Assembly: GCF_027853965.1 (NCBI RefSeq)
Contig: NZ_JAQGLB010000030.1
Span: forward strand, 1-64,000
Source of the DNA: Saccharopolyspora indica
GTDB taxonomy: Bacteria > Actinomycetota > Actinomycetes > Mycobacteriales > Pseudonocardiaceae
Direction of reading: 5' to 3'
Length of the DNA: 64,000 nt
A program made the translations under genes and the position numbers. The notes below the pieces were generated by a model. The model was given only the letters and a program-made list of their open reading frames with translations. It did no database searches and had not been told where the DNA came from. Positions 55,813-64,000 of this stretch are shown piece after piece (the stretch's first letter is position 1; every line of letters begins with the position of its first letter).

Positions 55813-56234
55813 TGGTGCGGATTTCCGAGGTCGCCGTCGGCGACCGGCTGCCCGAGCTGAGCGTGCCGCTCACCCGCGCCGACCTGGTCCGCTACGCGGG
55901 CGCCTCCGGCGACTTCAACCCGATCCACTGGAACGAGCGGTTCGCCACCGGGGTCGGGCTGCCGGACGTGATCGCGCACGGGATGCTCACCATGGCCGTG
56001 GCCGGCCGGCTGGTCAGCGAGTGGACCGGCGATCCCGGCGCGATCGTGCACTACTCGGTCCGCTTCACCCGGCCCGTCGTGGTGCCCAACGACGACACCG
56101 GCGCCCAGGTCGACGTCGCCGGCAAGATCTCGGCGATCAACGACGACGGGACGGTCAAGGTCGTGATCACGGCCAAGAGCGCGTCCCAGGGCGTCCTGGG
56201 CGGCGCCACCGCCCTCGTCCGCCTCCCCCAGTAG
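55812..56234 (+). CDS. hadB: MaoC-like (3R)-hydroxyacyl-ACP dehydratase subunit HadB
   Basis: Catalytic partner of HadA. The 140-residue hotdog protein carries the hydratase-2 motif with catalytic Asp and His in GASGDFNPIHWNE, and the conserved LPDVIAHGMLTMA. The ATG at 55812 overlaps the hadA stop by 1 bp, so translation is coupled. A family C hairpin starts 8 bp after its stop, before the convergent aminotransferase gene. Confidence 0.92.
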   Translation: MVRISEVAVGDRLPELSVPLTRADLVRYAGASGDFNPIHWNERFATGVGLPDVIAHGMLTMAVAGRLVSEWTGDPGAIVHYSVRFTRPVVVPNDDTGAQVDVAGKISAINDDGTVKVVITAKSASQGVLGGATALVRLPQ

Positions 56235-56241
56235 CGAACGA

Positions 56242-56289
56242 GGTGAAGGGCACCTTTCGCCAGCTAACTGGGCAAGAGGTGCCCTTCGC
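56242..56289. terminator. Hairpin repeat, family C
   Basis: GTGAAGGGCACCT pairs with AGGTGCCCTTCGC, extended by inner pairing, between the ends of convergent hadB and the aminotransferase gene (22 bp from its stop). Confidence 0.75.
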
Positions 56290-56311
56290 ACTTGCCTGAT
56301 CGGGTGACGGG

Positions 56312-57541
56312 CTACCGCGCTTCGGAGAGGAGGGCGGCCAGGCGGGTCACGCCGGTGACCAGGTCGTCGTCGCCGAGGGCGTAGGAGAGGCGGAAGTAGC
56401 CGGGAGTGCCGAAGGCCTCGCCCGGGACCACCGCGACCTCGGCGTGCTCCAGCGCCAGGGCCGCCAGCTCGGCGCTGGTGCTCGGGCGGGCGCCGCGGAT
56501 CTCCTTGCCCAGGAGCTCCTTGACCGACGGGTACGCGTAGAAGGCGCCCTGCGGTTCGGGGCAGCTGACGCCGGGGATCGCCGAGAGCAGCTCGACCATC
56601 TTGCGGCGGCGGCGGTCGAACGCCGCGCGCATCTCGTGGACGGCGTCCAGCGAGCCGCTGACGGCCTCCAGGGCGGCCCGCTGCGAGACGTTCGCGACGT
56701 TGGACGACAGGTGCGACTGCAGGTTCGTCGCGGCCTTGACCACGTCCGCCGGGCCGATCATCCAGCCCACCCGCCAGCCGGTCATCGCGTAGGTCTTGGC
56801 GACGCCGTTGAGCACCACGCAGGTGTCGGCCAGCTCCGGCACCGCGGTGAGCATCGACACGTGCCGCGCGTCGCCGTAGACCAGGTGCTCGTAGATCTCG
56901 TCGGTGATCACCCAGATGCCGTGCTCGACGGCCCAGCGGCCGATCGCCTCGACCTGCTCCGGCGGGTACACCGCGCCGGTCGGGTTGGACGGCGAGTTGA
57001 ACAGCAGGACCTTGGTGCGCGGCGTGCGCGCCGCCTCCAGCTGGTCGACGGAAACCAGGTAGCCGGTCGACTCGTCGGCCGGGACCACCACCGGAACTCC
57101 ACCCGGCAGGGTGATCGCCTCCGGGTAGGTGGTCCAGTACGGCGCGGGCAGCAGCACCTCGTCGCCCGGATCCAGCAGCGTCTGGAACGCCTGGTAGACG
57201 GCCTGCTTGCCGCCGTTGGTCACCAGCACCTGGCCGGGCTGCACGATGAGGCCGGAGTCCCGCAGGGTCTTGGCGGCGATGGCTTCGCGCAGCTCGGGCA
57301 GGCCGGCGGCCGGGCTGTACCGGTGGTTCTTCGGGTCGGAGCAGGCGGCGATGGCGGCGTCGACGACGGGCTGCGGCGTCGGGAAGTCCGGCTCGCCGGC
57401 GCCGAACCCGATCACCGGGCGGCCCGCGGCCTTGAGTGCCTTGGCCTTGGTGTCCACGGCCAGCGTGGCGGACTCGCTGATGCCGCCGATCCGCGCGGAG
57501 ACCCGCGCGCCGGTCCGGTGCTCTGCGTCAGGTGTGGCCAT
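56312..57541 (-). CDS. aspC: Pyridoxal-phosphate-dependent aspartate aminotransferase-type enzyme
   Basis: A 409-residue class I aminotransferase. Typical sites are [13 protein letters not shown] (N-terminal), [44 protein letters not shown], the PLP-binding Lys in [15 protein letters not shown], and a C-terminal YFRLSYAL with the substrate-carboxylate Arg. Aspartate/2-oxoglutarate is the likely pair for this subfamily, but the specificity is inferred. The ATG at 57541 has AGGA 8 nt upstream; the ATG at 57550 is an alternative. It lies between hadB and tRNA-Trp on the opposite strand, interrupting the had-trpT-secE order known from mycobacteria. Confidence 0.88.
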   Translation of the reverse strand: MATPDAEHRTGARVSARIGGISESATLAVDTKAKALKAAGRPVIGFGAGEPDFPTPQPVVDAAIAACSDPKNHRYSPAAGLPELREAIAAKTLRDSGLIVQPGQVLVTNGGKQAVYQAFQTLLDPGDEVLLPAPYWTTYPEAITLPGGVPVVVPADESTGYLVSVDQLEAARTPRTKVLLFNSPSNPTGAVYPPEQVEAIGRWAVEHGIWVITDEIYEHLVYGDARHVSMLTAVPELADTCVVLNGVAKTYAMTGWRVGWMIGPADVVKAATNLQSHLSSNVANVSQRAALEAVSGSLDAVHEMRAAFDRRRRKMVELLSAIPGVSCPEPQGAFYAYPSVKELLGKEIRGARPSTSAELAALALEHAEVAVVPGEAFGTPGYFRLSYALGDDDLVTGVTRLAALLSEAR

Positions 57542-57623
57542 GTCCGGCATCCTGGCAGAAGTGTCCAGCGCCACGCTTCCCACCTGCGGCGGAGTTGTTC
57601 TTGAACGGGACAGGGGGGTGCCG

Positions 57624-57654
57624 TTGGAAACGGGTTGTCGGTGTGCCGTACACT
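57624..57654 (+). promoter_or_regulatory. Candidate promoter of tRNA-Trp
   Basis: -35 TTGGAA (57624-57629) and -10 TACACT (57649-57654) with a 19-bp spacer, 89 bp before the tRNA. A similar pair precedes rplJ. Confidence 0.35.
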
Positions 57655-57743
57655 TTCGAACCTGGGATGCCTGAGCACCGTGGAACCCCGGTTCCATGGC
57701 GGTGCAGGGCGTCCCGAACTGCGGTCGGGCAAGATGGCCGCAA

Positions 57744-57816
<73 letters not shown>

Positions 57817-57846
57817 CGTCGATGCGACGGTGAGCGGAGGATTGGC

Positions 57847-58248
57847 GTGAGCGAGGACCGCGAGCAGGAGCAGGGCGGGGAGCGCGACGACGCCAACCGT
57901 CCGTCCAGCGCTGCGGCGCGGCGCGAGCGCCGTGCTTCCTCCCGTCCGGCCGGTCGCAAGGGCCGGTCCGGCGAGTCGGGTGCCAACTCGACGCGCACAA
58001 CTGAGTCGAAGGGTCGGCCGACCCCATCGCGGGACGGTCGGCAGGGTCGGGTTTCGCTGTTCCGGAAGATCGGACGCTTCCTGCGCGAGGTCGTCGCCGA
58101 ACTGCGCAAGGTCATCTGGCCGACGCGCAAGTCGCTGGTGACCTACACGTTCGTGGTGCTGGTGTTCGTCAGCGTCATGGTGGCGTTCGTGGCCGGCGTG
58201 GATGTGCTCTTCGCCAAGGGCGTGGGCTGGTTGTTCGGCTCCAGCTGA
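57847..58248 (+). CDS. secE: Protein translocase subunit SecE
   Basis: Essential clamp subunit of the SecYEG translocon. The 133-residue product has a long hydrophilic, Arg/Ser-rich N-terminal region (about 80 residues), then the conserved [18 protein letters not shown] amphipathic helix and one C-terminal membrane helix. This single-helix form is standard for actinobacteria. The GTG at 57847 has GGAGG 6 nt upstream. It is followed by nusG, the universal order. Confidence 0.95.
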   Translation: MSEDREQEQGGERDDANRPSSAAARRERRASSRPAGRKGRSGESGANSTRTTESKGRPTPSRDGRQGRVSLFRKIGRFLREVVAELRKVIWPTRKSLVTYTFVVLVFVSVMVAFVAGVDVLFAKGVGWLFGSS

Positions 58249-58327
58249 ACCTTCGGGCCCGCGCTTTAGGTGGTGCCGGCGGAGCAACGACCCGGCACGC
58301 AACGCACGAGAGGAAGCGAGACCGACT

Positions 58328-59218
58328 GTGACCTCCCACGAGGGCCAGGAAACCACCGGCCTCACCGACGAGCAGGTGCAGCCAGCGGCCGACGAGGTCG
58401 AGGCGACCGCGAACCAGGTCGATGCAGTCGAGTCCGCCGACGGTGCCGACTCCGGCGAGGACACCGGTTCCAGCGACGACGTCGAGGCCCAGGACGAGAC
58501 CGAGGCCGACGAGGACTCGGAAGCCGGTGCGGACGACTCCGACGCCGACGAGTCCGCCGAGGAGGACGCCGCCGAGGGCGAGTCCGGCGAGGCTGAGGCC
58601 GAGGAGGTCGACCCCGTCGAGGAGCTGCGCGCCGCACTGCGCCGCGCGCCCGGCGACTGGTACGTCGTGCACTCCTACGCCGGCTACGAGAACAAGGTCA
58701 AGACCAACCTGGAGACCCGCGCCCAGACGCTGGACGTCGAGGACTTCATCTTCCAGGTCGAGGTGCCGACCGAAGAGGTCACCGAGATCAAGAACGGCCA
58801 GCGCAAGCTGGTGCAGCGCAAGGTGCTGCCCGGCTACATCCTGGTCCGGATGGAGCTCAACGACGCGTCCTGGAGCGCGGTGCGCAACACGCCGGGTGTC
58901 ACCGGCTTCGTCGGCGCCACCTCCAAGCCGTCGCCGCTGACCATCGACGACGTGCTGAAGTTCCTCGCGCCGCAGGTGGAGGAGAAGAAGGCCGAGCCGG
59001 GCAAGAAGGCCGCGGCCACTCCGTCCGCCGCCAAGTCCGCGGTGGAGGTCGACTTCGAGGTCGGTGAGTCCGTCACCGTCATGGACGGGCCGTTCGCGAC
59101 CCTTCCCGCGACCATCAACGAGGTCAACCCGGACGCCCAGAAGCTCAAGGTCCTGGTGTCGATCTTCGGCCGCGAAACGCCGGTTGAGCTGTCGTTCAAC
59201 CAGGTTTCCAAGATCTGA
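58328..59218 (+). CDS. nusG: Transcription termination/antitermination factor NusG
   Basis: Binds RNA polymerase and links it to Rho or the ribosome. The 296-residue product begins with a strongly acidic, low-complexity region of about 100 residues (Glu, Asp, Ala, Ser), then the NGN domain ([19 protein letters not shown] to about residue 215) and a C-terminal KOW domain ([12 protein letters not shown]). The acidic extension is common in actinobacterial NusG. The start is the GTG at 58328 with GAGAGGAAG upstream. It lies 79 bp after secE. Confidence 0.95.
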   Translation: MTSHEGQETTGLTDEQVQPAADEVEATANQVDAVESADGADSGEDTGSSDDVEAQDETEADEDSEAGADDSDADESAEEDAAEGESGEAEAEEVDPVEELRAALRRAPGDWYVVHSYAGYENKVKTNLETRAQTLDVEDFIFQVEVPTEEVTEIKNGQRKLVQRKVLPGYILVRMELNDASWSAVRNTPGVTGFVGATSKPSPLTIDDVLKFLAPQVEEKKAEPGKKAAATPSAAKSAVEVDFEVGESVTVMDGPFATLPATINEVNPDAQKLKVLVSIFGRETPVELSFNQVSKI

Positions 59219-59250
59219 CCGGCTCCCCCGGGAGCACGGCGGCTGCGCGT

Positions 59251-59312
59251 GGATCTGGCAGGACCGCGCGCAGAATCGGGCGATGCCACCGTTTCGTGGT
59301 CTCGCCAGATCC
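59251..59312 (+). promoter_or_regulatory. Structured leader of rplK
   Basis: A perfect 9-bp pairing of GGATCTGGC (59251-59259) with GCCAGATCC (59304-59312) encloses 44 nt that contain a smaller CCACCG-TTT-CGTGG stem. It lies in the 150-bp gap between nusG and rplK, where autogenous control by L1 would act, but I do not see a definite L1-site mimic. Confidence 0.4.
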
Positions 59313-59368
59313 GGCTCCGCAGCCAGGCGGGGCCGGGCAACCGGATAGCGAAGACACAGGAAGCAAAC

Positions 59369-59803
59369 ATGCCGCCCAAGAAGAAGAAGCTGGCAGCGAT
59401 CATCAAGCTGCAGATCCAGGCGGGCCAGGCCAACCCGGCTCCGCCGGTCGGCCCGGCGCTGGGTCAGCACGGCGTCAACATCATGGAGTTCTGCAAGGCC
59501 TACAACGCCGCCACCGAGCAGCAGCGCGGCAACGTTGTCCCGGTCGAGATCTCCGTCTACGAAGACCGGTCCTTCGACTTCAAGCTGAAGACCCCGCCGG
59601 CCGCGAAGCTGCTGCTGAAGGCCGCCGGTGTGCAGAAGGGCAGCGGCGAGCCGCACAAGACCAAGGTCGGCAAGGTGTCCATGGACCAGGTCCGCGAGAT
59701 CGCGCAGACCAAGATGGAAGACCTCAACGCCAACGACATCGACCAGGCCGCGAAGATCATCGCCGGTACTGCTCGGTCGATGGGCCTCAACGTCGAGGGC
59801 TGA
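59369..59803 (+). CDS. rplK: 50S ribosomal protein L11
   Basis: GTPase-centre protein of the large ribosomal subunit, also needed for stringent factor activation. The 144-residue product has the N-terminal [20 protein letters not shown] and the RNA-binding C-terminal domain ending in [10 protein letters not shown]. The ATG at 59369 has AGGAAG 6 nt upstream. rplA follows after 90 bp. Confidence 0.97.
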   Translation: MPPKKKKLAAIIKLQIQAGQANPAPPVGPALGQHGVNIMEFCKAYNAATEQQRGNVVPVEISVYEDRSFDFKLKTPPAAKLLLKAAGVQKGSGEPHKTKVGKVSMDQVREIAQTKMEDLNANDIDQAAKIIAGTARSMGLNVEG

Positions 59804-59893
59804 CCCGGGACCGGTTCCGACCGGACACCGCTGTGGGAGGGCTCCAGCGCAGCCCGACCAACCACAACTGATCCACCGCTGATAGGGACAGAA

Positions 59894-60595
59894 ATGGCAA
59901 AGCGCAGCAAGGCATACCAGCAGGCGGCCGAGCTGATCGACCGGACGCGTCTGTACGCGCCGACGGAAGCCGCCGAGCTGGCGAAGAAGACCTCCAAGGT
60001 CAAGTACGACGCCACCGTCGAGGTGGCGCTGCGGCTGGGCGTCGACCCCCGCAAGGCAGACCAGATGGTCCGCGGCACCGTGAACCTGCCGCACGGCACT
60101 GGTAAGACTGCCCGCGTCATCGTGTTCGCCGTCGGCGACAAGGCCGCTGAGGCCGAGGCCGCCGGAGCGGACGCGGTTGGTTCCGAGGACCTGATCGAGC
60201 GCATTCAGGGCGGCTGGCTCGATTTCGACGCGGCGATCGCCACCCCGGACCAGATGGCCAAGGTCGGCAAGGTGGCCCGCATCCTCGGCCCGCGCGGCCT
60301 GATGCCGAACCCGAAGACCGGCACCGTCACCCCGAACGTCACCAAGGCGGTCGCGGACATCAAGGGCGGTAAGATCAACTTCCGCGTCGACAAGCAGGCG
60401 AACCTGCACTTCATCATCGGCAAGGCCTCGTTCGACACCGACAAGCTGGTGGACAACTACCTGGCCGCGCTGGACGAGGTGCTGCGCGCCAAGCCGTCGG
60501 CGTCGAAGGGCCGGTACCTGAAGAAGGTCACCTTCACCACGACGATGGGCCCGGGCATCCCGGTGGACCCGAGCGCGACCCGCGCGTCCGCCTGA
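59894..60595 (+). CDS. rplA: 50S ribosomal protein L1
   Basis: L1-stalk protein (233 residues) that contacts exit-site tRNA and usually represses translation of its own operon. Conserved blocks include [35 protein letters not shown] and [17 protein letters not shown]. The ATG at 59894 is preceded by a weak AGGGA. A long perfect hairpin lies after the stop, ending the secE-nusG-rplK-rplA group. Confidence 0.97.
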   Translation: MAKRSKAYQQAAELIDRTRLYAPTEAAELAKKTSKVKYDATVEVALRLGVDPRKADQMVRGTVNLPHGTGKTARVIVFAVGDKAAEAEAAGADAVGSEDLIERIQGGWLDFDAAIATPDQMAKVGKVARILGPRGLMPNPKTGTVTPNVTKAVADIKGGKINFRVDKQANLHFIIGKASFDTDKLVDNYLAALDEVLRAKPSASKGRYLKKVTFTTTMGPGIPVDPSATRASA

Positions 60596-60610
60596 TCCCG
60601 CTGCACCCGC

Positions 60611-60650
60611 CGAAAGGGCGGGCCGACCACCCGGTCGGCCCGCCCTTTCG
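60611..60650. terminator. Bidirectional terminator after rplA
   Basis: Perfect 18-bp arms CGAAAGGGCGGGCCGACC and GGTCGGCCCGCCCTTTCG enclose 4 nt. It lies between rplA and the convergent gene at 60689. Confidence 0.9.
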
Positions 60651-60688
60651 CGTTCGGTGGGGCAGTCGCTCTTGCAGTCCTTCGGCAC

Positions 60689-61513
60689 TCAGTTCGAGCA
60701 GGCCGAGGTCTGGAAGCTGTACGCGCTGATCTCCCAGCTGCCGTCGGGCTGCCGGCTGAGCTTGAAGGTGCCGAGCTGGGGTCCGCCGGTGACTTGAACC
60801 CGGCAGTGCAGCACCAGAACTTCGGATGCGCTCGGATCCCCGTAAACCACGTCCTGCCCGAACTTCGGATTCGCGTACGCGCCAGGGTCGGTGATCTGGC
60901 TGTTGATCTGCTGGGCGGCGATCGTGCAGGTCGGGGCTCCATGCCCCCCGGCGAACTGGTGCTGCCCTTCCACGCTGAAGAGATTGCAGGCCACTTCGGG
61001 GGTGTCGCTGCGCAACCCGTTGTAAACGCTGCGCACCGCCTGCTTTGGGTTCGTCGCGGTGACTGGAACCGCGTCCTCTGGTGCGGACCCACCGCCTACG
61101 GTGCCGTTGCCGCCTCCGGAGCTGCTGCCGAAGTAGTAGTCGTAGGCGTAGTTGAGCAGCAGGAGGAGCACGAGCAGGTAGATCAGGCGGCGGACGAACT
61201 TGTAGCGGAGGAGGCCGAGGGCCGTCTTCCACCAGGGCTTCTTCGGCTGCTCCGCGGGCTGGGCGCCGGTGGTCGGGGGCACCGCGAGGTCGCCGCCCTG
61301 GGCCTGCTGCCACTCGCGGAACTTCTGGAATTTCTGGAACTCCTGGAACTGCCGGAATTCCTCGTCGTCGACGGGCGGCGCGGGTTTGGCCGGCGTCGGT
61401 GCGGCGACGAGGTCGCCGTCCACCACCTCGGCGTCGACGATGTCGGCGGGACGGGACTTGTCCGGCAGGTTCGACCCGGGCTCCGGCTCGTGCTGATCGG
61501 CCACGCCCCACAT
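60689..61513 (-). CDS. Hypothetical membrane protein with Phe/Gln-rich helical repeat
   Basis: A 274-residue protein with an acidic, Pro-rich N-terminus, then a short periodic helix (FRQFQEFQKFQKFREWQQ, about residues 53-70), a linker, one membrane helix rich in Leu (about 105-122) and an extracytoplasmic C-terminal domain (about 145-274) containing a Cys pair or more. It resembles other actinobacterial proteins with such F-Q repeats, but the function is unknown. The ATG at 61513 is taken, with the GTG at 61504 nearly as likely. It is convergent with rplA and divergent from the rplJ leader. Confidence 0.7.
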   Translation of the reverse strand: MWGVADQHEPEPGSNLPDKSRPADIVDAEVVDGDLVAAPTPAKPAPPVDDEEFRQFQEFQKFQKFREWQQAQGGDLAVPPTTGAQPAEQPKKPWWKTALGLLRYKFVRRLIYLLVLLLLLNYAYDYYFGSSSGGGNGTVGGGSAPEDAVPVTATNPKQAVRSVYNGLRSDTPEVACNLFSVEGQHQFAGGHGAPTCTIAAQQINSQITDPGAYANPKFGQDVVYGDPSASEVLVLHCRVQVTGGPQLGTFKLSRQPDGSWEISAYSFQTSACSN

Positions 61514-61564
61514 GATGCCCGTCCGTGCGGCCCAGGTCACCACCGGTGAGGCGGGGAGGGGTGG

Positions 61565-61595
61565 TTGGAAGTGCTCCGGGGGCATCGCGTACTCT
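61565..61595 (+). promoter_or_regulatory. Candidate promoter of rplJ-rplL
   Basis: -35 TTGGAA (61565-61570) and -10 TACTCT (61590-61595) with a 19-bp spacer. This leaves a leader of about 215 nt before rplJ. Confidence 0.4.
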
Positions 61596-61604
61596 TTAAG
61601 AGGT

Positions 61605-61766
61605 TCCACCCAAGACCGCTGGTCTTCTCCGCTCCCGCGAGGGTTCGGAGAACTAAGGTCCCGTGAGATGCGGGCGGCCCGCGCAGGAGGGACGAGGCTA
61701 CGCGTGCCGCGCTCTGCGCGCCCATGATCTTGACGCCCCGTGCTTGCTGCGCCGGGGCGTTTTGTC
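61605..61766 (+). promoter_or_regulatory. Probable L10-type leader and attenuator of rplJL
   Basis: The leader has an early AAGACC-GCT-GGTCTT hairpin region, a middle GGGTTCGGAGAACTAAGGTC stretch of the kind bound by the L10-L12 complex, and ends with CGCCCCG (61734-61740) paired with CGGGGCG (61753-61759) and a TTTTGT run. This last hairpin is a likely attenuator. The match to the L10 leader class is from memory of its layout. Confidence 0.55.
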
Positions 61767-61818
61767 GTCTCAGGACCGACTGGATGCGGATCACAGTCGG
61801 AGATAGAGAGGAGGCGAC

Positions 61819-62346
61819 ATGGCGAAGCCCGAAAAGGTCGATGCGGTCACCGAGATCGCTGATCACTTCACCACTTCGACCGCTGCGGTCGTGACCGAGT
61901 ACCGCGGGCTGTCCATGGCGCAGCTGTCCACGCTGCGCCGCTCCCTCGGAGCGGGCGCCACGTACCGTGTCGCGAAGAACACGCTGGTCAAGCGTGCTGC
62001 CGAGCAGTCGGGCGTCGAGGGACTCGACGACCTGCTCGTCGGCCCGACCGCGATCGCCTTCATCGAGGGCGAGCCGGTCGACGCCGCCAAGGCCCTGAAG
62101 GAGTTCGCCAAGGGCAACGAGTCCCTGGTGATCAAGGGCGGTTACATGGACGGCCGCGCGCTGTCCGTGTCCGAGGTCGAGAGCATCGCCGACCTCGACT
62201 CGCGCGAGGTCACGCTGAGCAAGCTGGCCGGTGCGATGAAGGCCAAGATGGGCCAGGCCGCTGCGCTGTTCGCCGCGCCGGCGTCCCAGGTGGCTCGGTT
62301 GGCTGCTGCTCTGCAGGAGAAGAAGGGCAGCGACGCCGACGCCTGA
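61819..62346 (+). CDS. rplJ: 50S ribosomal protein L10
   Basis: Base of the L7/L12 stalk, 175 residues. It has the N-terminal RNA-binding domain ([20 protein letters not shown], then [12 protein letters not shown]) and the C-terminal helix that binds L7/L12 dimers. The start ATG has GAGAGGAGGCG upstream. It precedes rplL by 86 bp and is probably controlled by its own product through the leader described above. Confidence 0.97.
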   Translation: MAKPEKVDAVTEIADHFTTSTAAVVTEYRGLSMAQLSTLRRSLGAGATYRVAKNTLVKRAAEQSGVEGLDDLLVGPTAIAFIEGEPVDAAKALKEFAKGNESLVIKGGYMDGRALSVSEVESIADLDSREVTLSKLAGAMKAKMGQAAALFAAPASQVARLAAALQEKKGSDADA

Positions 62347-62432
62347 GTCCCCAGTGGACGCAGTTGTCGGTCGCAAAACTCCCTCCCCGGTACCGCCGGT
62401 GCCAGGGGACCTGAACGGAAAGGAACGCCGTC

Positions 62433-62816
62433 GTGGCGAAGCTGAGCAACGAAGAGCTGTTGGACGTCTTCAAGGAGATGACCCTCCTGGAGCTGTCGGC
62501 TTTCGTGAAGGAGTTCGAGGAGACCTTCGACGTCACCGCCGCTGCCCCGGCCGCCGTCGTGGCCGCCCCGGCCGCCGGTGGCGCTGCCGCCGCTGAGGAG
62601 CAGGACGAGTTCGACGTCATCCTCGAGGGCGCTGGCGACAAGAAGATCCAGGTCATCAAGGTCGTCCGCGAGATCGTCTCCGGCCTGGGCCTGAAGGAGG
62701 CCAAGGAGCTGGTCGAGGGCGCTCCGAAGCCGATCCTGGAGAAGGTCGAGAAGGAGAAGGCCGAAGAGGTCAAGGCCAAGCTGGAAGAGGCCGGCGCCTC
62801 CGTCTCCGTCAAGTGA
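62433..62816 (+). CDS. rplL: 50S ribosomal protein L7/L12
   Basis: Flexible stalk protein that recruits translation factors, 127 residues. The N-terminal dimerisation helix ([19 protein letters not shown]) is followed by an Ala-rich hinge and the globular C-terminal domain ([20 protein letters not shown]). The start is a GTG with GGAAAGGA upstream. Two hairpins, the second with a T-run, follow the stop. Confidence 0.97.
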   Translation: MAKLSNEELLDVFKEMTLLELSAFVKEFEETFDVTAAAPAAVVAAPAAGGAAAAEEQDEFDVILEGAGDKKIQVIKVVREIVSGLGLKEAKELVEGAPKPILEKVEKEKAEEVKAKLEEAGASVSVK

Positions 62817-62820
62817 TTCC

Positions 62821-62839
62821 GGGAGGGGATTCCCCCTCC
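62821..62839 (+). terminator. Small hairpin directly after rplL
   Basis: GGAGGGG and CCCCCTCC pair around ATT, 4 bp after the stop; it may protect the 3' end or help the terminator that follows. Confidence 0.45.
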
Positions 62840-62851
62840 TGACTCGCTGTG

Positions 62852-62891
62852 AAAGGGCGAGCACTCGCAGTCGCGGGTGCTCGCCCTTTTT
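62852..62891 (+). terminator. Rho-independent terminator of rplJ-rplL
   Basis: AAAGGGCGAGCACTCGC pairs with GCGGGTGCTCGCCCTTT (one mismatch) around a short loop, followed by T residues. It lies 36 bp after the rplL stop. Confidence 0.92.
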
Positions 62892-63028
62892 GCTTCGTGG
62901 AATTTGCGTCAATCCCATCAACCGGACAACTCGCACCGTTCGATCCGCCTGCGGGCAAAGAAAGTTCGCGGTGGAGAAGTTCAAGTGAACTGGCGAGTAA
63001 CTCCGTTGCGTCGAGCTCGTTGCACAGG

Positions 63029-63062
63029 TGTGACGCTGATGACCTTCGTTGTGCGCGTCACA
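63029..63062. promoter_or_regulatory. Spaced inverted repeat upstream of mkl
   Basis: TGTGACGC (63029-63036) and GCGTCACA (63055-63062) are perfect complements 18 bp apart, about 60 bp before the ATPase start. A regulator site is possible but unidentified. Confidence 0.3.
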
Positions 63063-63123
63063 TGTGTCAGGCTGCCTCTCCGGGGCGGCGGGACGAGTCG
63101 AATTCGAGGACGCGGAGGTGCGG

Positions 63124-64000
63124 ATGGGCGTCGAGGTGGTTGTCGACGGGCTGTCGAAGTCCTTCGGTGCGCAGAGCATCTGGCGGGATGTTTCCCTCAC
63201 GCTTCCTCCCGGTGAGATCAGCGTGCTGCTCGGGCCTTCCGGGACCGGGAAGTCCGTCTTCCTGAAGTCGCTGGTGGGATTGCTCAAGCCGGAGCGGGGC
63301 AAGGTCGTCATCAACGGCGTCGACATCTGCACCTGCCCGGAGCGCGACCTCTACGAGGTGCGCAAGCTCTTCGGCGTGCTGTTCCAGGACGGCGCGCTGT
63401 TCGGGTCGATGAACCTGTTCGACAACATCGCCTTCCCGCTGCGCGAGCACACCCGCAAGGGCGAGTCCGAGATCCGCCGGATCGTGCTCGAGAAGATGGA
63501 GATGGTCGGGCTCATCGGCGCCGAGGACAAGCTGCCCGGCGAGATCTCCGGCGGGATGCGCAAGCGCGCCGGCCTGGCCCGCGCGCTGGTGCTGGACCCG
63601 GAGATCATCCTGGTCGACGAGCCGGACTCCGGTCTGGACCCGGTTCGCACCGTGCTGCTGAACCAGCTGATCGTCGACCTCAACGCGCAGATCGACGCGA
63701 CGATCCTGATCGTCACCCACGACATCAACACCGCGCGCACCGTGCCGGACAACATCGGCATGCTCTACCGCCGCAGCCTGGTGATGTACGGCCCGCGGGA
63801 GGTGCTGCTCACCTCCGCCGAGCCTGCGGTGGTGCAGTTCCTCAACGGTCGCCCGGACGGGCCGATCGGGATGAGCGAGGAGAAGGACACCAGCCCCGGT
63901 GAGCTGGCGCGGTTGAGCGAGGTCGCCGTGCCGCCGATGATGCCGCAGCTCGAAGTCACCCCCGGCATGCCGGAGCGGACCGCCGTGCGCCGCCGCAAGG
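63124..64000 (+). CDS. mkl: Mce-type ABC transporter ATPase (Mkl/MceG family), truncated by window end
   Basis: Energises Mce lipid-import complexes, working with YrbE permeases encoded elsewhere. The visible 292 codons have Walker A GPSGTGKS, Q-loop LFQDGALF, signature ISGGMRKRAGLARAL and Walker B IILVDEPDSGLD, followed by the H-loop THD and the longer C-terminal tail typical of the Mkl group. The ATG at 63124 has GGAGG 5 nt upstream. The frame stays open to the last base. No yrbE or mce gene is visible before it; a ribosomal-protein operon precedes it and rpoB may follow outside the window. Confidence 0.93.
   Translation, partial: MGVEVVVDGLSKSFGAQSIWRDVSLTLPPGEISVLLGPSGTGKSVFLKSLVGLLKPERGKVVINGVDICTCPERDLYEVRKLFGVLFQDGALFGSMNLFDNIAFPLREHTRKGESEIRRIVLEKMEMVGLIGAEDKLPGEISGGMRKRAGLARALVLDPEIILVDEPDSGLDPVRTVLLNQLIVDLNAQIDATILIVTHDINTARTVPDNIGMLYRRSLVMYGPREVLLTSAEPAVVQFLNGRPDGPIGMSEEKDTSPGELARLSEVAVPPMMPQLEVTPGMPERTAVRRRK

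Overview
The window is about 64 kb of high-GC, gene-dense actinobacterial DNA. Gene content and order point to the Pseudonocardiales, possibly a Saccharopolyspora-like organism. The evidence is menaquinone (not ubiquinone) synthesis genes, an MgtA-type mannosyltransferase, HadA/HadB-type dehydratases, an Mce-type (Mkl) ABC ATPase, many GTG starts, and gene order resembling the Mycobacterium tuberculosis men, htpX and thrT-metT-rpmG-had-trpT-secE-nusG-rplK-rplA regions. The taxonomic call is inference from gene order recalled from memory, not from a search.

Layout. Positions 0.3-17 kb hold dispersed menaquinone genes (menA, menE, menB, menD, menF, menG) mixed with a Nudix-type regulator facing an SPFH/NAD-kinase-like operon, an M1 peptidase, a DUF3592-like membrane protein, an orphan PaaC-like protein, an inositol-monophosphatase-family protein and a GT4 glycosyltransferase. 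Positions 17-23.6 kb are accessory: two LysR regulators, each divergent from its likely target (a CitMHS transporter plus AtuA-type acid-catabolism operon, and an MFS exporter). Positions 23.8-42.5 kb form one rightward block: menJ-like reductase, the complete 14-gene nuoA-N operon for complex I, then a polyprenyl diphosphate synthase. Positions 42.6-51.6 kb hold a repeat-containing membrane protein, an Lrp/ddaH divergent pair, YceI, HtpX, RmlA, YajQ, tRNA-Tyr, two small unknowns and an alpha/beta hydrolase. A large EAL-domain protein follows (52-54.6 kb). The rest is housekeeping: tRNA-Thr, tRNA-Met, rpmG, hadA-hadB, aspC (reverse strand), tRNA-Trp, secE, nusG, rplK, rplA, an unknown membrane protein, rplJ-rplL with a structured leader, and an mkl ATPase that runs off the end.

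How it fits together. The men genes make menaquinone. The polyprenyl synthase supplies its tail, MenJ reduces one tail double bond, and complex I (between those two genes) reduces the quinone. The downstream genes supply protein synthesis and secretion.

Non-coding structure is rich. There are at least four families of dispersed palindromes or hairpins, several placed between convergent genes as likely bidirectional terminators. A nested repeat of about 190 bp occurs twice in inverted orientation, with two shorter relatives. At least eleven genes show a -10-like TANNNT hexamer 6-8 nt before the start codon, which predicts leaderless mRNAs. The most interesting candidate for an undescribed system is the Nudix regulator / SPFH / NAD-kinase-like module at 2535-5190, whose promoter carries two matching CGTCAnnnTGACG operators. 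No rRNA, CRISPR array, transposase, prophage or origin was seen.
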